A DNA stretch of 64,000 nt from Carbonatibacter sp965199245 (GCA_965199245.1 CBDAQP010000001.1:620001-684000); one strand, 5' to 3'. Shown: positions 45,352 to 56,200, counted from the first letter of the stretch. Notes: generated by a model from the sequence alone, not told the origin. Numbers and translations: made by a program.

Positions 45352-46011
45352 ATGACGACCACAATCACAACAATCCTCGGGGCCTATGCCGCAGGTCTTT
45401 TCCCCATGGGGGACAGTGGCGGGTCGGATGAACTTCATTGGATTGACCCACAACGCCGCGCTGTCTTTCCACTCGAGTCCTTTCACATCCCACGCTCGCT
45501 CCGCCGGGCTTTGCACAAAAAGCCTTTTGCCATTCAGTGCGACACCGCCTTTACAGCAGTGGTCGAGGCCTGCGCCGCCCCCAGAACGACAGAGACGCAA
45601 ACCTGGATCAATCCCACAATCAAGCAACTCTACCGCGAACTTTTTGATAGGGGTTTTGCCCATTCTGTCGAATGTTGGGCAGGGGGACAGCTTGTCGGGG
45701 GACTCTATGGTGTCTCACTCGGCGCGGCCTTTTTTGGTGAAAGCATGTTTTCGCACCAGAGCAACAGTAGCAAAATCGCGCTGACCCATCTGGTCGCGCG
45801 TCTGAAAAAATCGGGATACCGTTTACTTGATGCACAGTTTATGACTGCACATTTGGCCCAATTCGGCGCGGTTGAAATTTCACGCAAGCACTATCATCAC
45901 CTGCTAGACAAGGCCCTTGCCAGAACAGTCCCCTTTACCACAGAACTGTCATCAGACGAACTGGAGTGCTTTATCTCGTCATGCCACGGGACAGCGCAAA
46001 CAGCCGTCTAA
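45352..46011 (+). CDS. aat: Leucyl/phenylalanyl-tRNA--protein transferase
   Basis: 219 residues: AAGLFPMG near the start, then IDPQRRAVFPLE, TWINPTIKQLYREL, SVECWAGGQLVGGLYGVSLGAAFFGESMFS and LLDAQFMTAHLAQFGAVEISR. All are Aat family blocks. It attaches Leu or Phe to N-terminal Arg/Lys substrates for ClpS-ClpAP (N-degron pathway). It follows accC in the same direction and converges with the DUF2155 gene 22 bases on. Confidence 0.95.
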   Translation: MTTTITTILGAYAAGLFPMGDSGGSDELHWIDPQRRAVFPLESFHIPRSLRRALHKKPFAIQCDTAFTAVVEACAAPRTTETQTWINPTIKQLYRELFDRGFAHSVECWAGGQLVGGLYGVSLGAAFFGESMFSHQSNSSKIALTHLVARLKKSGYRLLDAQFMTAHLAQFGAVEISRKHYHHLLDKALARTVPFTTELSSDELECFISSCHGTAQTAV

Positions 46012-46033
46012 GGTTTCCCTCCCCTAGAGCTAT

Positions 46034-46402
46034 TCAGTTTTTACAATCCAGTGCCCAGACCGCATAAACGGGATGCTCCATGGTTGACAGACCGGGCGAA
46101 GACGCATAGACCCAGCCCCCGAATTGAATGCCCCCCGTCGATTTTTTATCATGGATCACGACAAAGGCGGCGGCTTCCGGTTTGTCCTCGGGTGCCGACT
46201 TATAGCAAGCCTGAACCTCAATCCTCAAAGACCCAAAACCTGCCGAGCGACCAACAGGAATCTGCATTTCCGTTACGCGGGCGGTCACTTTGTCCAGAGC
46301 CTGAAGCACCGCAATAGCCTGTGGGCGCATATCGGCGCGGATCGCTGTTGCCCCCGAAAAAACAGCGCAAAGAAACAAGACACCAAAAAAAACAGCTTTC
46401 AT
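46034..46402 (-). CDS. DUF2155 exported protein
   Basis: 122 residues with a signal peptide (cleavage near AIRA-D). The mature part fits DUF2155 (ITARVTEMQIPVG-like strand, ACYKSAPEDKPEAAAFV, IFSGWVYASSPGLS-like GGWVYASSPGLSTMEHPVYAVWALDC). Two cysteines are present. The function is unknown; it consistently lies with mlaD and NDUFA12 genes in alphaproteobacteria. Its start overlaps the preceding small gene. Confidence 0.85.
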   Translation of the reverse strand: MKAVFFGVLFLCAVFSGATAIRADMRPQAIAVLQALDKVTARVTEMQIPVGRSAGFGSLRIEVQACYKSAPEDKPEAAAFVVIHDKKSTGGIQFGGWVYASSPGLSTMEHPVYAVWALDCKN

Positions 46403-46611
46403 CCCTTGTCCCGATAAGGATTGTTCAGGCGATCAACAATCATATGCAGAACCGCTCTGACCTGTTTTTCATCCCCTCCCATCAAAACAGCGTCTTCCAG
46501 GGCATCCTGCGCCAAATCTCTAATTTCTTGAATGTTTTCGTTCAGAACATCGATTTTTTCGCGGCACGAAAGGGGGGTTCCATCTGCCTGCGTCCAGATC
46601 ACATCCTGCAT
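46399..46611 (-). CDS. Small hypothetical protein
   Basis: 70 residues from the ATG at 46611, which has AGGAG five bases upstream; a GTG two codons earlier overlaps that site. It is acidic and helical (KIDVLNENIQEIRDLAQDALEDAVLMG…VLHMIVDRL). I do not recognise a domain. It is locked between mlaD and DUF2155 by overlaps, so probably co-translated. Confidence 0.75.
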   Translation of the reverse strand: MQDVIWTQADGTPLSCREKIDVLNENIQEIRDLAQDALEDAVLMGGDEKQVRAVLHMIVDRLNNPYRDKG

Positions 46612-46613
46612 TA

Positions 46614-47063
46614 TCACTCCTGTGGGGATGAGAAAACAAACCGTCCGAGGAGATCCATCACATTCACCGCCCCTTGCGTATCAGAAATTTCATCACCGTC
46701 GCGCAGGTTTTCTTCACCACCCCCCGGGGTTAAGCCGACAAACGCCCCCCCAAGCAGGCTCTCACTGAGAATGCGCGCGGAGGTTCCCTGCGGCAAGACA
46801 ACATCATCACGAATTTCCATCGTGACCACAGCATAAAAAGACTCACTATCCAGTTTCTTTTCCACGACACGCCCGATCCTGACGCCCGACATTCGCACAT
46901 CAGTTCCCGTGACCAGACTGCCGGCGTCATCAAATTCTGCATGGAGCAGATAGTGCCCCGCAGAGTATCCAGACGACGACACCGTAAAAGCATAAAAGGC
47001 AAAGGCAACTGCCACACCCAAAACCAGAAGACCGACAAGGGTTTCAACCAAATTGCGGCTCAT
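46614..47063 (-). CDS. mlaD: MlaD-family phospholipid transport protein
   Basis: 149 residues from the ATG at 47063 (MSRNLVETLVGLLVLGV). One N-terminal membrane anchor is followed by an MCE domain (YLLHAEFDDAGSLVTGTDVRMSGVRIGRV, then ALLGGAFVGLTPGG-like ESLLGGAFVGLTPGG). It is the periplasmic lipid-binding part of the Mla system that keeps outer-membrane asymmetry. mlaE and mlaF are not in the window. Confidence 0.93.
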   Translation of the reverse strand: MSRNLVETLVGLLVLGVAVAFAFYAFTVSSSGYSAGHYLLHAEFDDAGSLVTGTDVRMSGVRIGRVVEKKLDSESFYAVVTMEIRDDVVLPQGTSARILSESLLGGAFVGLTPGGGEENLRDGDEISDTQGAVNVMDLLGRFVFSSPQE

Positions 47064-47120
47064 GACTGACCCCCGAAACAAAAACGAATAAACACATCGG
47101 CAACAGGTATTGATGACAGA

Positions 47121-47465
47121 TCACGCATCAGGTCGCCACGCCTCATAATCGCGCACCTGACGAGAGGGTGACGATTTTGGAACCGCGCGATCCGTACCCG
47201 TCAAATTGGGCTGGTGCTCTGCCATCCAATCATAGCGGGGCAGCCCCCCCTCTGGTGGAGGCTGGTCAACGGTATGATGCAACCAGCCATGCCAGTCCGC
47301 AGGAACGCGGCTGGCCTCAATATCACCGTTGTAGACGACCCAGCGACGTTCGTGCCGCAGGCTGTCACGATGGACTTCGCCGCCGCCCCCGGTGCGGTAG
47401 TAACGGTTGCCCTGGGCATCCTGACCGACAAGTTCACCCTTGAACCACGTACAGAGGCGCGTCAT
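47121..47465 (-). CDS. NADH:ubiquinone oxidoreductase accessory subunit NDUFA12
   Basis: 114 residues from an ATG at 47465 (MTRLCTWFKGELVGQDAQGNRYYR); an upstream start at 47501 is possible. Family blocks: RRWVVYNGDIEASRVPADWHGWLHH and a Pro-rich tail. It is an assembly or structural subunit of complex I, found in alphaproteobacteria and mitochondria, which supports the taxonomic call. Confidence 0.93.
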   Translation of the reverse strand: MTRLCTWFKGELVGQDAQGNRYYRTGGGGEVHRDSLRHERRWVVYNGDIEASRVPADWHGWLHHTVDQPPPEGGLPRYDWMAEHQPNLTGTDRAVPKSSPSRQVRDYEAWRPDA

Positions 47466-47584
47466 TGCGTTTGACACGATCACCACTCCTGCTGATGTCA
47501 ATTCTTCACTGGATAGAGAATCCTAATCATACACAGTTCCACGCATTCGTCCAGAACCACACGCGGGGAGGATCTTTTTTTCCC

Positions 47585-48442
47585 TCAACCCACCTTATCG
47601 GCAGAATAGGCCCTGTTCACAAGTGTCCACGACAGTTCATCGAGAATAAATCCCCGTTCCAGCAATTCTACGTTATTTTTGTTTTTTTCCCAGTCGTGAA
47701 AGGTTCTGACCGGAGCATGGTGCGCCGCCGCTTCAAGGGCCAGCGCAATTTGTTCATAGAGCGGGGGCAAATCGACACACAAAACCGCAACGCCACAGGG
47801 CCTGACATCCGTTGGAAGCAAAGCCTCTGCCACCAGATCACCGAGTTTTTGCGGCACAGTCCCTGACATCTGTTGTACATGGCTCTGAACCGGGCCAAGG
47901 CATTCCATATGCAACAGAGAACTATCCGTGCGCGGGACAAAAGCCACAGAGCGCGCAGAACCGATCAAACCATCGAGAACCCGGCCTTCCGCGCTCTGTG
48001 GCTCAACCGCCCAACTTCCAAAAACCGCTAATCCCTCCTGCGCGATCTTTTCCAGTGCCGGGGCAAGGGTGATGACATCGTGGATATTTTCGACGACACA
48101 AAGCCCTATCCCCTGTTGTCCCGCCCTTTGCCGTGCCGCCGAGATCATCCGGGGAAGAACAGAGACCAACGGCAGGCCCTGTGCATCAAGACAAAGAACC
48201 TGATCCGAAATCCGATGTTCCAAGGCCTCCTTTTTTCCATGGCCAAAACCAGAAAAAGCCCCGCCATGACGCAAGACATAATCCAAACCATTGCGTTGAT
48301 GGGTTTCAAGCCAAATCAAGGATTCAATCATCCGCGCGCGGGTCGCCTCATCACACCAAGAATCGGGATGACGCCCCCACAGCCACTGCCCCAGTTTTTC
48401 GCGAAAATCATCCAAAGACACCTTCACTGTTGAATTTGCCAT
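47585..48442 (-). CDS. Hypothetical protein, faintly like Ldh_2-type malate/lactate dehydrogenases
   Basis: 285 residues. The order of features loosely resembles the Ldh_2 fold: MANSTVKVSLDDFREKLGQWLWG at the start, an IGLCVVENIHDVITLAPALEKIA segment, then GLAVFGSW and a AFVPRTDS element. The conserved catalytic His and cofactor motifs are not convincing, so it could be a degenerate paralogue or something else. A good coding frame with no overlap supports a real gene. It is divergent from nrdJ. Confidence 0.6.
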   Translation of the reverse strand: MANSTVKVSLDDFREKLGQWLWGRHPDSWCDEATRARMIESLIWLETHQRNGLDYVLRHGGAFSGFGHGKKEALEHRISDQVLCLDAQGLPLVSVLPRMISAARQRAGQQGIGLCVVENIHDVITLAPALEKIAQEGLAVFGSWAVEPQSAEGRVLDGLIGSARSVAFVPRTDSSLLHMECLGPVQSHVQQMSGTVPQKLGDLVAEALLPTDVRPCGVAVLCVDLPPLYEQIALALEAAAHHAPVRTFHDWEKNKNNVELLERGFILDELSWTLVNRAYSADKVG

Positions 48443-48695
48443 TGTCCATTTCCTCCGAGTCAGGGCAACAAAACCGCACCCTCTGCGCCCAACAGTCTAA
48501 ATTCTGGTACGCTTGCGACACTCATTGGCTTATACACACAATCCACAGGACAGGGCCACAGATCAAAGGAACACAGAAAGGCCCTGCGCTTTTAAAAAGT
48601 TCCGGCGAAAAATGCACAGGGTTATCCAAAAGTCTGTCCGGCAAGTTTTATATTTTTTTGCTGTCAAGCCCCTAAAAAATCATGACAGCTACTAA

Positions 48696-48730
48696 ATCTT
48701 GTGGTTAAAGGGTAATGACAACCACAAGAT
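48696..48730 (+). promoter_or_regulatory. Inverted repeat upstream of nrdJ, candidate NrdR site
   Basis: ATCTTGTGGTT (48696-48706) and AACCACAAGAT (48720-48730) are perfect inverted repeats with 13 bases between them. NrdR boxes, which occur in pairs before ribonucleotide reductase genes, have a related ACACAA…ATAT core; the match is partial. The gap 48443-48879 also has TTATACACA (48530-48538), a DnaA-box match, and TTATCCAAA (48622-48630). There is no B12 riboswitch that I can see. Confidence 0.45.
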
Positions 48731-48879
48731 ATGCGTTTACGCTTGAAAACTCGTAAAAATCAGCAGGGTGCTTTTTTTATACGGAAAGTCGGGCCTTTTC
48801 GCATAAGAAACATTGTTTTTAATCACCGTTTTCAAAACCCCACGCAGGGGCGACGCTGATAGAATCAGGGACAAAAAGC

Positions 48880-51800
48880 ATGCAGATCGCACGTCATTTA
48901 ACCACCGCCCCCACAGGTTCTTACGATGCCGATGCCGTCTATCGTACGATTGCTTTCCGCACAACCTCCAGCGAAATCCGCAATCCGGATGGTTCGCTGG
49001 TCTTTCAAGCCAGCAACATCGAAGTCCCTGAAGGCTGGAGTCAGGTTGCCAGCGACATTTTGGCCCAGAAATATTTCCGCAAGCGCGGCGTTCCTGCCAG
49101 AAGCAAGCGGATTGAGGAACATGGCGTTCCGTCCTGGCTGTGGCGTTCTGTCCCAGATACAGAGGCCATGACACAGATGACAGAGGACGAACGACTCCTC
49201 GGCGAAACCTCTGCCCGACAGGTTTTTGACCGACTCGCGGGCGCGTGGGCCTATTGGGGCTGGAAAGGGGGCTATTTCAACAGCGAAGAAGACGCCCAGA
49301 CCTACCATGACGAAATGCGCGTGATGCTGGCGCGTCAAATGGCGGCTCCCAATTCACCACAGTGGTTCAATACCGGTCTGCATTGGGCCTATGGCATCGA
49401 TGGCCCCGGTCAGGGCCACTATTATGTCGATTATAAAACAGGTGAACTGACGCGTTCCTCATCAGCCTACGAACACCCCCAACCTCACGCCTGTTTTATT
49501 CAGTCCGTCGATGATGACCTTGTTTCTGAAAACGGGATTATGGATCTGTGGGTGCGCGAAGCCCGCTTGTTCAAATATGGTTCGGGAACGGGATCTAATT
49601 TTTCATCTGTACGCGGAGCCAATGAACCGCTGTCAGGGGGCGGCCGGTCATCCGGTTTGATGTCTTTCCTGAAAATTGGCGACCGGGCCGCAGGGGCGAT
49701 TAAATCGGGCGGCACAACCCGCCGGGCGGCCAAAATGGTCACTGTTGATCTGGATCACCCCGATATTGAAGACTACATCAACTGGAAAGTCGTCGAGGAA
49801 CAAAAGGTCGCCGCGATTGTGGCTGGATCCAAAGCCTGCAAAAAGCATCTCGGCCTGATTATGGACGCGATCCAATCCGCCCCCGCAGAGCAAAAAATTG
49901 CACAGCGGGTTGACCCGAAAAAAAATCCCTCGCTCAAGGACGCCATCCGCACCGCGCGCAAGGCAGAGGTTCCCCTGGCCTCTATTCAGCGCGTCCTCCA
50001 ATTTGCGGAACAGGGCTTTACGGACATCGAGTTTCCGACTTATGACACCGATTGGGATAGTGATGCCTACCTCACCGTATCGGGACAAAATTCAAACAAT
50101 TCCGTGCGCGTTCCTAACAGCTTCTTCAAGGCTCTCGAGACAGATAGCGACTGGCACATGACCAACCGCACAGATGGCAAAGTTGCCAAGTCCGTCCGCG
50201 CCCGGGCACTGTGGGATCAAATTTCCTATGCGGCCTGGGCCTGTGCCGATCCCGGCTTGCAATACGACACCACAATTAACGAATGGCACACCTGCCCACA
50301 ATCAGGGCGCATCAACGGTTCCAATCCCTGTTCTGAATATATGTTTCTGGACGATACGGCCTGTAACCTTGCCTCGCTCAACCTCATGACCTTCATGCGC
50401 CCGGACGATAGCTTTGACGTTGCGGCTTATATACACGCTAACCGTCTGTGGCTCCTGACACTCGAAATTTCGATCACAATGGCGCAGTTTCCTTCTAAAG
50501 CCATTGCAGAGCTGTCCTATCGCTATCGGACAACAGGATTGGGTTACGCCAATATTGGGGGACTTTTGATGGCGATGGGCATTGCCTATGACTCCGATGC
50601 GGGGCGGGCACTCTGCGCGGCCCTGTCTGCTGTGATGACAGGGACAGCCTATCGCACCTCTGCGGAAATTGCGGGCGAACTCGGGGCCTTTGAAGGCTAC
50701 GACGCGAACAAAGAGGACATGCTCCGCGTTATCCGCAACCACCGCCGGGCCGCCTTTGGCGAAAGCTATGGCTACGAGGGACTCGAAATTACACCTGTTC
50801 CTTTCAATGCGGCGGACTGCCCACTGGCTGATCTGGCAGAGGCCGCACGCACAAGCTGGGATCAGGCCCTTGAATTGGGGGAACGGCACGGTTATCGCAA
50901 CGCACAAACAACCGTCATCGCGCCAACGGGAACAATTGGCCTGGTGATGGATTGCGATACCACCGGGATTGAGCCTGACTTTGCCACCGTCAAATTCAAA
51001 AAACTCGCCGGAGGGGGCTATTTCAAGATCATCAACCGCACCATCCCCGCCGCCCTTGCCAAGCTGGGCTATAGCAGGGAAAACATTGATGAAATCACAG
51101 CCTATGCCCTTGGGCACGGGAGCCTGCGCCAAGCCCCGGGCATCAATCACCAGACTCTGCGCGATAAAGGCTTTACCAATGATATCCTTGAAAAGGTCGA
51201 AGGCGCGATTCAATCGGCTTTTGACATCAAATTCGCCTTTAACAAGTTCACACTGGGCGAAGAATTTTGCACCGAAACACTCGGGTTCAGTGCAGAACAG
51301 CTGGATGACTTTAATTTTGATCTGCTTTGCGCCCTCGGATTCAGCAAGGAAGAGCGCGAGGCGGCGAACCTCTTTGCCACGGGGGCGATGACGGTCGAAG
51401 GTGCGCCCCACCTCAAAGACTCTCATCTGCCCGTTTTCGATTGTGCCAACGCCTGTGGCAAAATCGGGATGCGCTATCTGTCAGCTGAAAGCCACATTCG
51501 CATGATGGCGGCGGCTCAACCCTTTATTTCCGGGGCCATTTCCAAAACAATCAATATGCCCAATTCTGCCCGGATCAGCGACTGTCAAAGTGCCTATCTG
51601 TTATCTTGGAAACTGGGCCTCAAGGCCAATGCACTTTACCGAGATGCCTCAAAACTGTCTCAGCCCTTGTCGTCATCGGTACTCCAGGATCTCGACAATG
51701 ACGAGATTGACGACATCGCCACCGCACCATCCAGCGTACAGTCACAGGTCGTCGCCGAACGCATTGTTGAACGCATTGTCGAAAAGACCTTGCCTTCTGA

Positions 51801-52581
51801 ACGGCGCAAACTCCCCACGCGGCGCAAAGGATATACACAAAAAGCCGTCGTTGGCGGGCACAAGGTCTATCTGCGCACAGGCGAATACGAAAATGGCGAC
51901 CTTGGTGAGCTTTTTGTCGATATGCACAAAGAAGGTGCGGCATTTCGTAGCTTGATGAACAACTTTGCCATTGCGGTATCCATCGGCCTGCAATATGGCG
52001 TACCCCTCGAAGAATTCGTCGAAGCCTACACCTTTACCCGCTTTGAACCCTCTGGCATTGTTGAGGGCAATGACGCAATCAAGATGGCAACCTCGATACT
52101 CGACTATATTTTCCGTGAACTGGCGGTGTCCTATCTGGAGCGGAACGATCTGGCCCATGTTGAACCGTCTGACACCCTACCCGATTCCATCGGAACGGGA
52201 ATCAGCCAATCTGCATTGGACGAAGACGAGATGAACGGGGACAGTACACCCCCGGCACAAAATGATTCTGTCGCGGCAACGATGCGCCGGATGACCTCAA
52301 CAGGATTTGTCCGCAACAAATTGCGTGTCTTTGACGGCGGCAACAAAGCCGCACGGGACATCCATGCCGAACTGCGGGTTCAACAGGTGGTCAACGAAAC
52401 CCCGCAAAGTGGGCAGATCAGCACAACAAAACCCACAGACCGCCGAAACGAACAACTGCGCGAGGCTCGTATGAAAGGCTATGAAGGCGACAACTGCCCT
52501 GAATGTGGTAACTTTACGCTGGTACGCAATGGAACCTGCCTCAAATGCGATACTTGTGGCGGAACAACAGGCTGTAGCTAA
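48880..52581 (+). CDS. nrdJ: Adenosylcobalamin-dependent ribonucleoside-diphosphate reductase (class II)
   Basis: 1233 residues. Catalytic blocks include NPCSEYMFLDDTACNLASLNL, APTGTIG (IAPTGTIGLVMDCDTTGIEP) and the C-terminal redox cysteines in CPECGNFTLVRNGTCLKCDTCGGTTGCS-type sequence (last 30 residues). The ~100-residue insert after EEQKVAAIVAGSKACKK is normal in alphaproteobacterial NrdJ. The enzyme makes dNDPs independently of oxygen but needs B12. AGGGA lies upstream of the ATG. RidA follows 20 bases on. Confidence 0.97.
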   Translation: MQIARHLTTAPTGSYDADAVYRTIAFRTTSSEIRNPDGSLVFQASNIEVPEGWSQVASDILAQKYFRKRGVPARSKRIEEHGVPSWLWRSVPDTEAMTQMTEDERLLGETSARQVFDRLAGAWAYWGWKGGYFNSEEDAQTYHDEMRVMLARQMAAPNSPQWFNTGLHWAYGIDGPGQGHYYVDYKTGELTRSSSAYEHPQPHACFIQSVDDDLVSENGIMDLWVREARLFKYGSGTGSNFSSVRGANEPLSGGGRSSGLMSFLKIGDRAAGAIKSGGTTRRAAKMVTVDLDHPDIEDYINWKVVEEQKVAAIVAGSKACKKHLGLIMDAIQSAPAEQKIAQRVDPKKNPSLKDAIRTARKAEVPLASIQRVLQFAEQGFTDIEFPTYDTDWDSDAYLTVSGQNSNNSVRVPNSFFKALETDSDWHMTNRTDGKVAKSVRARALWDQISYAAWACADPGLQYDTTINEWHTCPQSGRINGSNPCSEYMFLDDTACNLASLNLMTFMRPDDSFDVAAYIHANRLWLLTLEISITMAQFPSKAIAELSYRYRTTGLGYANIGGLLMAMGIAYDSDAGRALCAALSAVMTGTAYRTSAEIAGELGAFEGYDANKEDMLRVIRNHRRAAFGESYGYEGLEITPVPFNAADCPLADLAEAARTSWDQALELGERHGYRNAQTTVIAPTGTIGLVMDCDTTGIEPDFATVKFKKLAGGGYFKIINRTIPAALAKLGYSRENIDEITAYALGHGSLRQAPGINHQTLRDKGFTNDILEKVEGAIQSAFDIKFAFNKFTLGEEFCTETLGFSAEQLDDFNFDLLCALGFSKEEREAANLFATGAMTVEGAPHLKDSHLPVFDCANACGKIGMRYLSAESHIRMMAAAQPFISGAISKTINMPNSARISDCQSAYLLSWKLGLKANALYRDASKLSQPLSSSVLQDLDNDEIDDIATAPSSVQSQVVAERIVERIVEKTLPSERRKLPTRRKGYTQKAVVGGHKVYLRTGEYENGDLGELFVDMHKEGAAFRSLMNNFAIAVSIGLQYGVPLEEFVEAYTFTRFEPSGIVEGNDAIKMATSILDYIFRELAVSYLERNDLAHVEPSDTLPDSIGTGISQSALDEDEMNGDSTPPAQNDSVAATMRRMTSTGFVRNKLRVFDGGNKAARDIHAELRVQQVVNETPQSGQISTTKPTDRRNEQLREARMKGYEGDNCPECGNFTLVRNGTCLKCDTCGGTTGCS

Positions 52582-52600
52582 TAAGATAAGGACTATTCTG

Positions 52601-53074
52601 ATGACTGGTGTGATTGATGCCCGCCTCAAGGAATTGGGCCTTGACATTCAAACCCCGGCAAAACCCGTTTCCAGCTACGTCGGCTTTGTCCGTGCGGGCA
52701 ATATGGTTTTTGTCTCGGGTCAAATCACGATTAAAGACGGTGAGATTTTGTTCAAGGGCAAACTGGGTGACGATCTGTCAATTGCCGACGGACAACAGGC
52801 CGCCCGCCTCTGTGGCCTGAATATCATCGCACAGCTCAAGGTTGCGACAAGCGGCAACCTTGACAAGGTCAAACAAATCGTCAAGCTGGACGGGTTCGTC
52901 AACTCAACCCCCGATTTCATCGATCAACCACAAGTCATCAACGGTGTATCTGATTTGATGGTTGACGTCTTTGGTGACAAAGGAACCCATGCCCGCGCGG
53001 CGGTCTCTGCCCCCAGCCTACCGATGGGAATCGCCGTCGAAGTGGACTGCATTGCCGAACTCGAAGACGACTGA
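52601..53074 (+). CDS. RidA-family protein (YjgF/YER057c/UK114)
   Basis: 157 residues from the ATG at 52601, with AAGGA upstream; the longer frame from 52481 lies inside nrdJ. RidA features: FVRAGNMVFVSGQI, the AARLCGLNIIAQL helix, and VDVFGDKGTHARAAVSAPSLPMG with the Arg that binds substrate carboxylates. It belongs to the longer subgroup of RidA that may deaminate reactive enamines or imines. It converges with pyc; the 53075-53218 gap shows only a weak hairpin. Confidence 0.9.
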   Translation: MTGVIDARLKELGLDIQTPAKPVSSYVGFVRAGNMVFVSGQITIKDGEILFKGKLGDDLSIADGQQAARLCGLNIIAQLKVATSGNLDKVKQIVKLDGFVNSTPDFIDQPQVINGVSDLMVDVFGDKGTHARAAVSAPSLPMGIAVEVDCIAELEDD

Positions 53075-53218
53075 ACAGTCGTTCCAAGAGCTACGATTGA
53101 ATCGGAAAATCGCTTTTCAGCATGTCATTTTTACAGGACTCTCCTGCACACTACGCAAAAAAATAACAACGGGATCGCCAACCCACAGCGTTTTCTGCCA
53201 ATGAGCAGAGAATACCTC

Positions 53219-56200
53219 CTAAGCATCCGCAATCACCGCCAAGAGGTCTTTAGTTTCGACCTTTGAACCCGGTTGAACCAACAGCTGTTCAATTACCCCG
53301 TCCTTTTCGGCCAAGACGGCGGTTTGCATTTTCATGGCCTCGATGGTCATCAGCGTATCACCACGCTTGACCGCCTGGCCCTGTTTGACCACTAGCGTGG
53401 CAATCAGGCCCGGCATCGGTGCGCCGAGATGATCGGGGTTGCCGTCGTCGATTTTGGGCGCGGCGACGACAGCAGACTGTCTGCTCCGATCCCGCACCTT
53501 AACCGTGCGGGGCTGTCCGTTGAGTTCAAAAAAAACCGTAACCAGACCTTCGTCGTCGGGCTCTGATAAGGCGTAAAATCGAATAATCAGGGTCTTGCCC
53601 CGGTCAATATCAATGGCCAGTTCATCGCCTACCTGCATTCCATAGAAAAAAATCGGCGTCGGCAAGACAGAGAGATCACCGTATTCTGCCCTCTGCGCCA
53701 GATAGTCCGCAAAAACATCCGGGTACATTAAGGCCGAGGCAAATTCAAAATCTGTCACTGCCCGCCCTGCATCCTGTTCAAGCTGGGCGCGTTCTGCCGC
53801 CAGATCAGCGGGCGGCAACAATGCCCCCGGACGGGCCGTGAGGGGCTTTTCTCCCTTGAGCACTTTATTCTGGAGGGCTTGGGGAAAGCCGCCCACAGGT
53901 TGGCCCAAATCGCCCCGAAAAAAAGACACCACCGAGTCAGGAAAAGCCACATCAACGCCCGGGTCTTCGACCTCTTTGCAGGTAAGACCAGAAGTCACCA
54001 TCATCAAGGCCATATCCCCAACAACCTTGGACGAAGGCGTGACCTTGACAATATCCCCGAACAGACGGTTGACATCGGCATAAGCATTGGACACATCAGG
54101 CCAGTTGTCCTCAATGCCCAATGACCGCGCCTGTTGGCGCAGGTTGGTATATTGCCCGCCGGGCATTTCATGATGATAAACATCGGACGTGCCGCAACGG
54201 ATATCAGATTCAAAGGCCGCATAGTTAGCCCGCACCTGTGCCCAGTAGTCTTCGTAGGTCAGCAAGGCCTCACGATCCAGTCCGCTGTCGCGCGGCGTAT
54301 GGCGCAGAGCGGCAGCAATTGATCCCAGATTCGGCTGTGAGGTCAAACCCGACATGGAGTCAATACAGGCATCAATCGCATCCACCCCCACATCCGCCGT
54401 CGCCAAAAGGGTCGCCGCAGAAATACCACTGGTGTCATGAGTATGCAGATGAATGGGCAAACCGATTTCTTGCTTGAGAGCCGTAATCAGCACCCGCGCA
54501 GCCTCAGGCTTGAGCAAGCCCGCCATATCCTTAATGCCCAGGATATGCGCCCCGGCGGCCTCTAGCTCGCGGGCCATGGTCAGGTAATATTTCAAATCAT
54601 ACCTGGGCCGCGTGGGGTCGAGCAGATCACCTGTATAACAAATGACGGCTTCACAAATTTTGCCACTTTCACACACGGCATCCATTGCCACACGCATATT
54701 ATCAACCCAGTTCAGGGAATCAAAGACACGGAACAGATCAATCCCCCCCCGAGCCGCCTGATCGACAAAATAACGCACGACATTATCAGGATAGTTTTTA
54801 TAGCCAACCGCGTTTGACCCGCGCAATAGCATCTGTAGCAAGTGATTGGGCATCGCCGCACGCATTTTAAACAGGCGATCCCACGGGCATTCCTTTAAAA
54901 AACGCATAGCAACATCAAAGGTCGCACCACCCCAACACTCGACGGAGAAAAGCTCTGGCAAGGCGTGCGCAACAAAGGGCGCAATCCGCACCAGATCATC
55001 CGTACGCACCCGCGTTGCCAACAAGGACTGATGGGCATCGCGAAAGGTCGTATCGGTTATCAACAGCCGATCTTGTTCGCGCATCCACCGCGCGACCTCC
55101 ACGGCACCTTCGCGCTCGAGAATCTGCTTTGGCCCCATCTGCACCGGAGCTATGCTATCTTGTGGCAAGGGAGGCGCAACAGGAAAATGCAGATGACCCG
55201 GGCGGGCGCGGTCTTTGACTTCACTGTTTTCATTGACCAGCACATCACCGATAAAGCGCAACAGACGACTGGCCCGATCGCGTCGTTTGGGCAGTTGAAA
55301 CAATTCGGGCGTTTCATCAATAAAGCGGGTGGTATAGATATTATTGCGGAAATCCGGATGACGGAGCAATCCCTCGACAAACTGAAGGTTAGTTGACACC
55401 CCGCGAATACGGAATTCGCGCAAGGCCCGATCCATGCGGGCGAGAGCTTCATCCGGTGTATTCCCCCAAGCCGTGACCTTTTCGAGCAGAGAATCATAAT
55501 AGCGCGTAATCAACGCGCCCGAGTAGGCCGTCCCTCCGTCAAGGCGAATACCAAACCCCGTTGCCCCCCGGTAGGCAGTGATCTTGCCATAGTCGGGAAT
55601 AAAGTTGTTTTCGGGATCTTCGGTCGTAATCCGGCATTGCAAGGCATGGGCCGTGAGGCGAATATCATCCTGACCTGGCACACCCGAAGCCTGATCCCCA
55701 ATCCGCAACCCCTCGGCAATGCGAATCTGGGCCTTGACAATATCAATGCCCGTGACGACCTCGGTGACAGTGTGCTCAACCTGAATACGCGGATTGACTT
55801 CGATGAAATAAATGTCCTCGCTGTCCATATCCATCAAGAATTCAACTGTCCCCGCATTAACGTAGCCCGCTTCACGGGCCAAACTCAAAGCTGCATCGCA
55901 GAATTTCTGGCGTTTTTCCGTACTGAGATAAGGGGCGGGGGCACGTTCGACGACCTTTTGATTGCGCCGCTGCACAGAACAGTCCCGCTCGAAAAGGTGG
56001 ACGAGATTACCGTAGTGATCACCGAGAATTTGCACCTCGACATGACGGGCGCGGCGCACCAGCTTTTCCAGATAGACCTCATCATTACCAAAAGCATTCA
56101 GGGCTTCACGCCGGGCGGTTGCGACAGACTCCAACAACGCCGTTCCGTCCTCAATCACCCGCATTCCACGCCCACCCCCGCCCCAAGACGCCTTGAGCAT

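Noticed and set aside
48443..48879. Cobalamin riboswitch upstream of nrdJ
   Set aside because: No B12-box (GCCACTG) or matching fold was seen. An inverted repeat resembling NrdR sites is the only clear signal.
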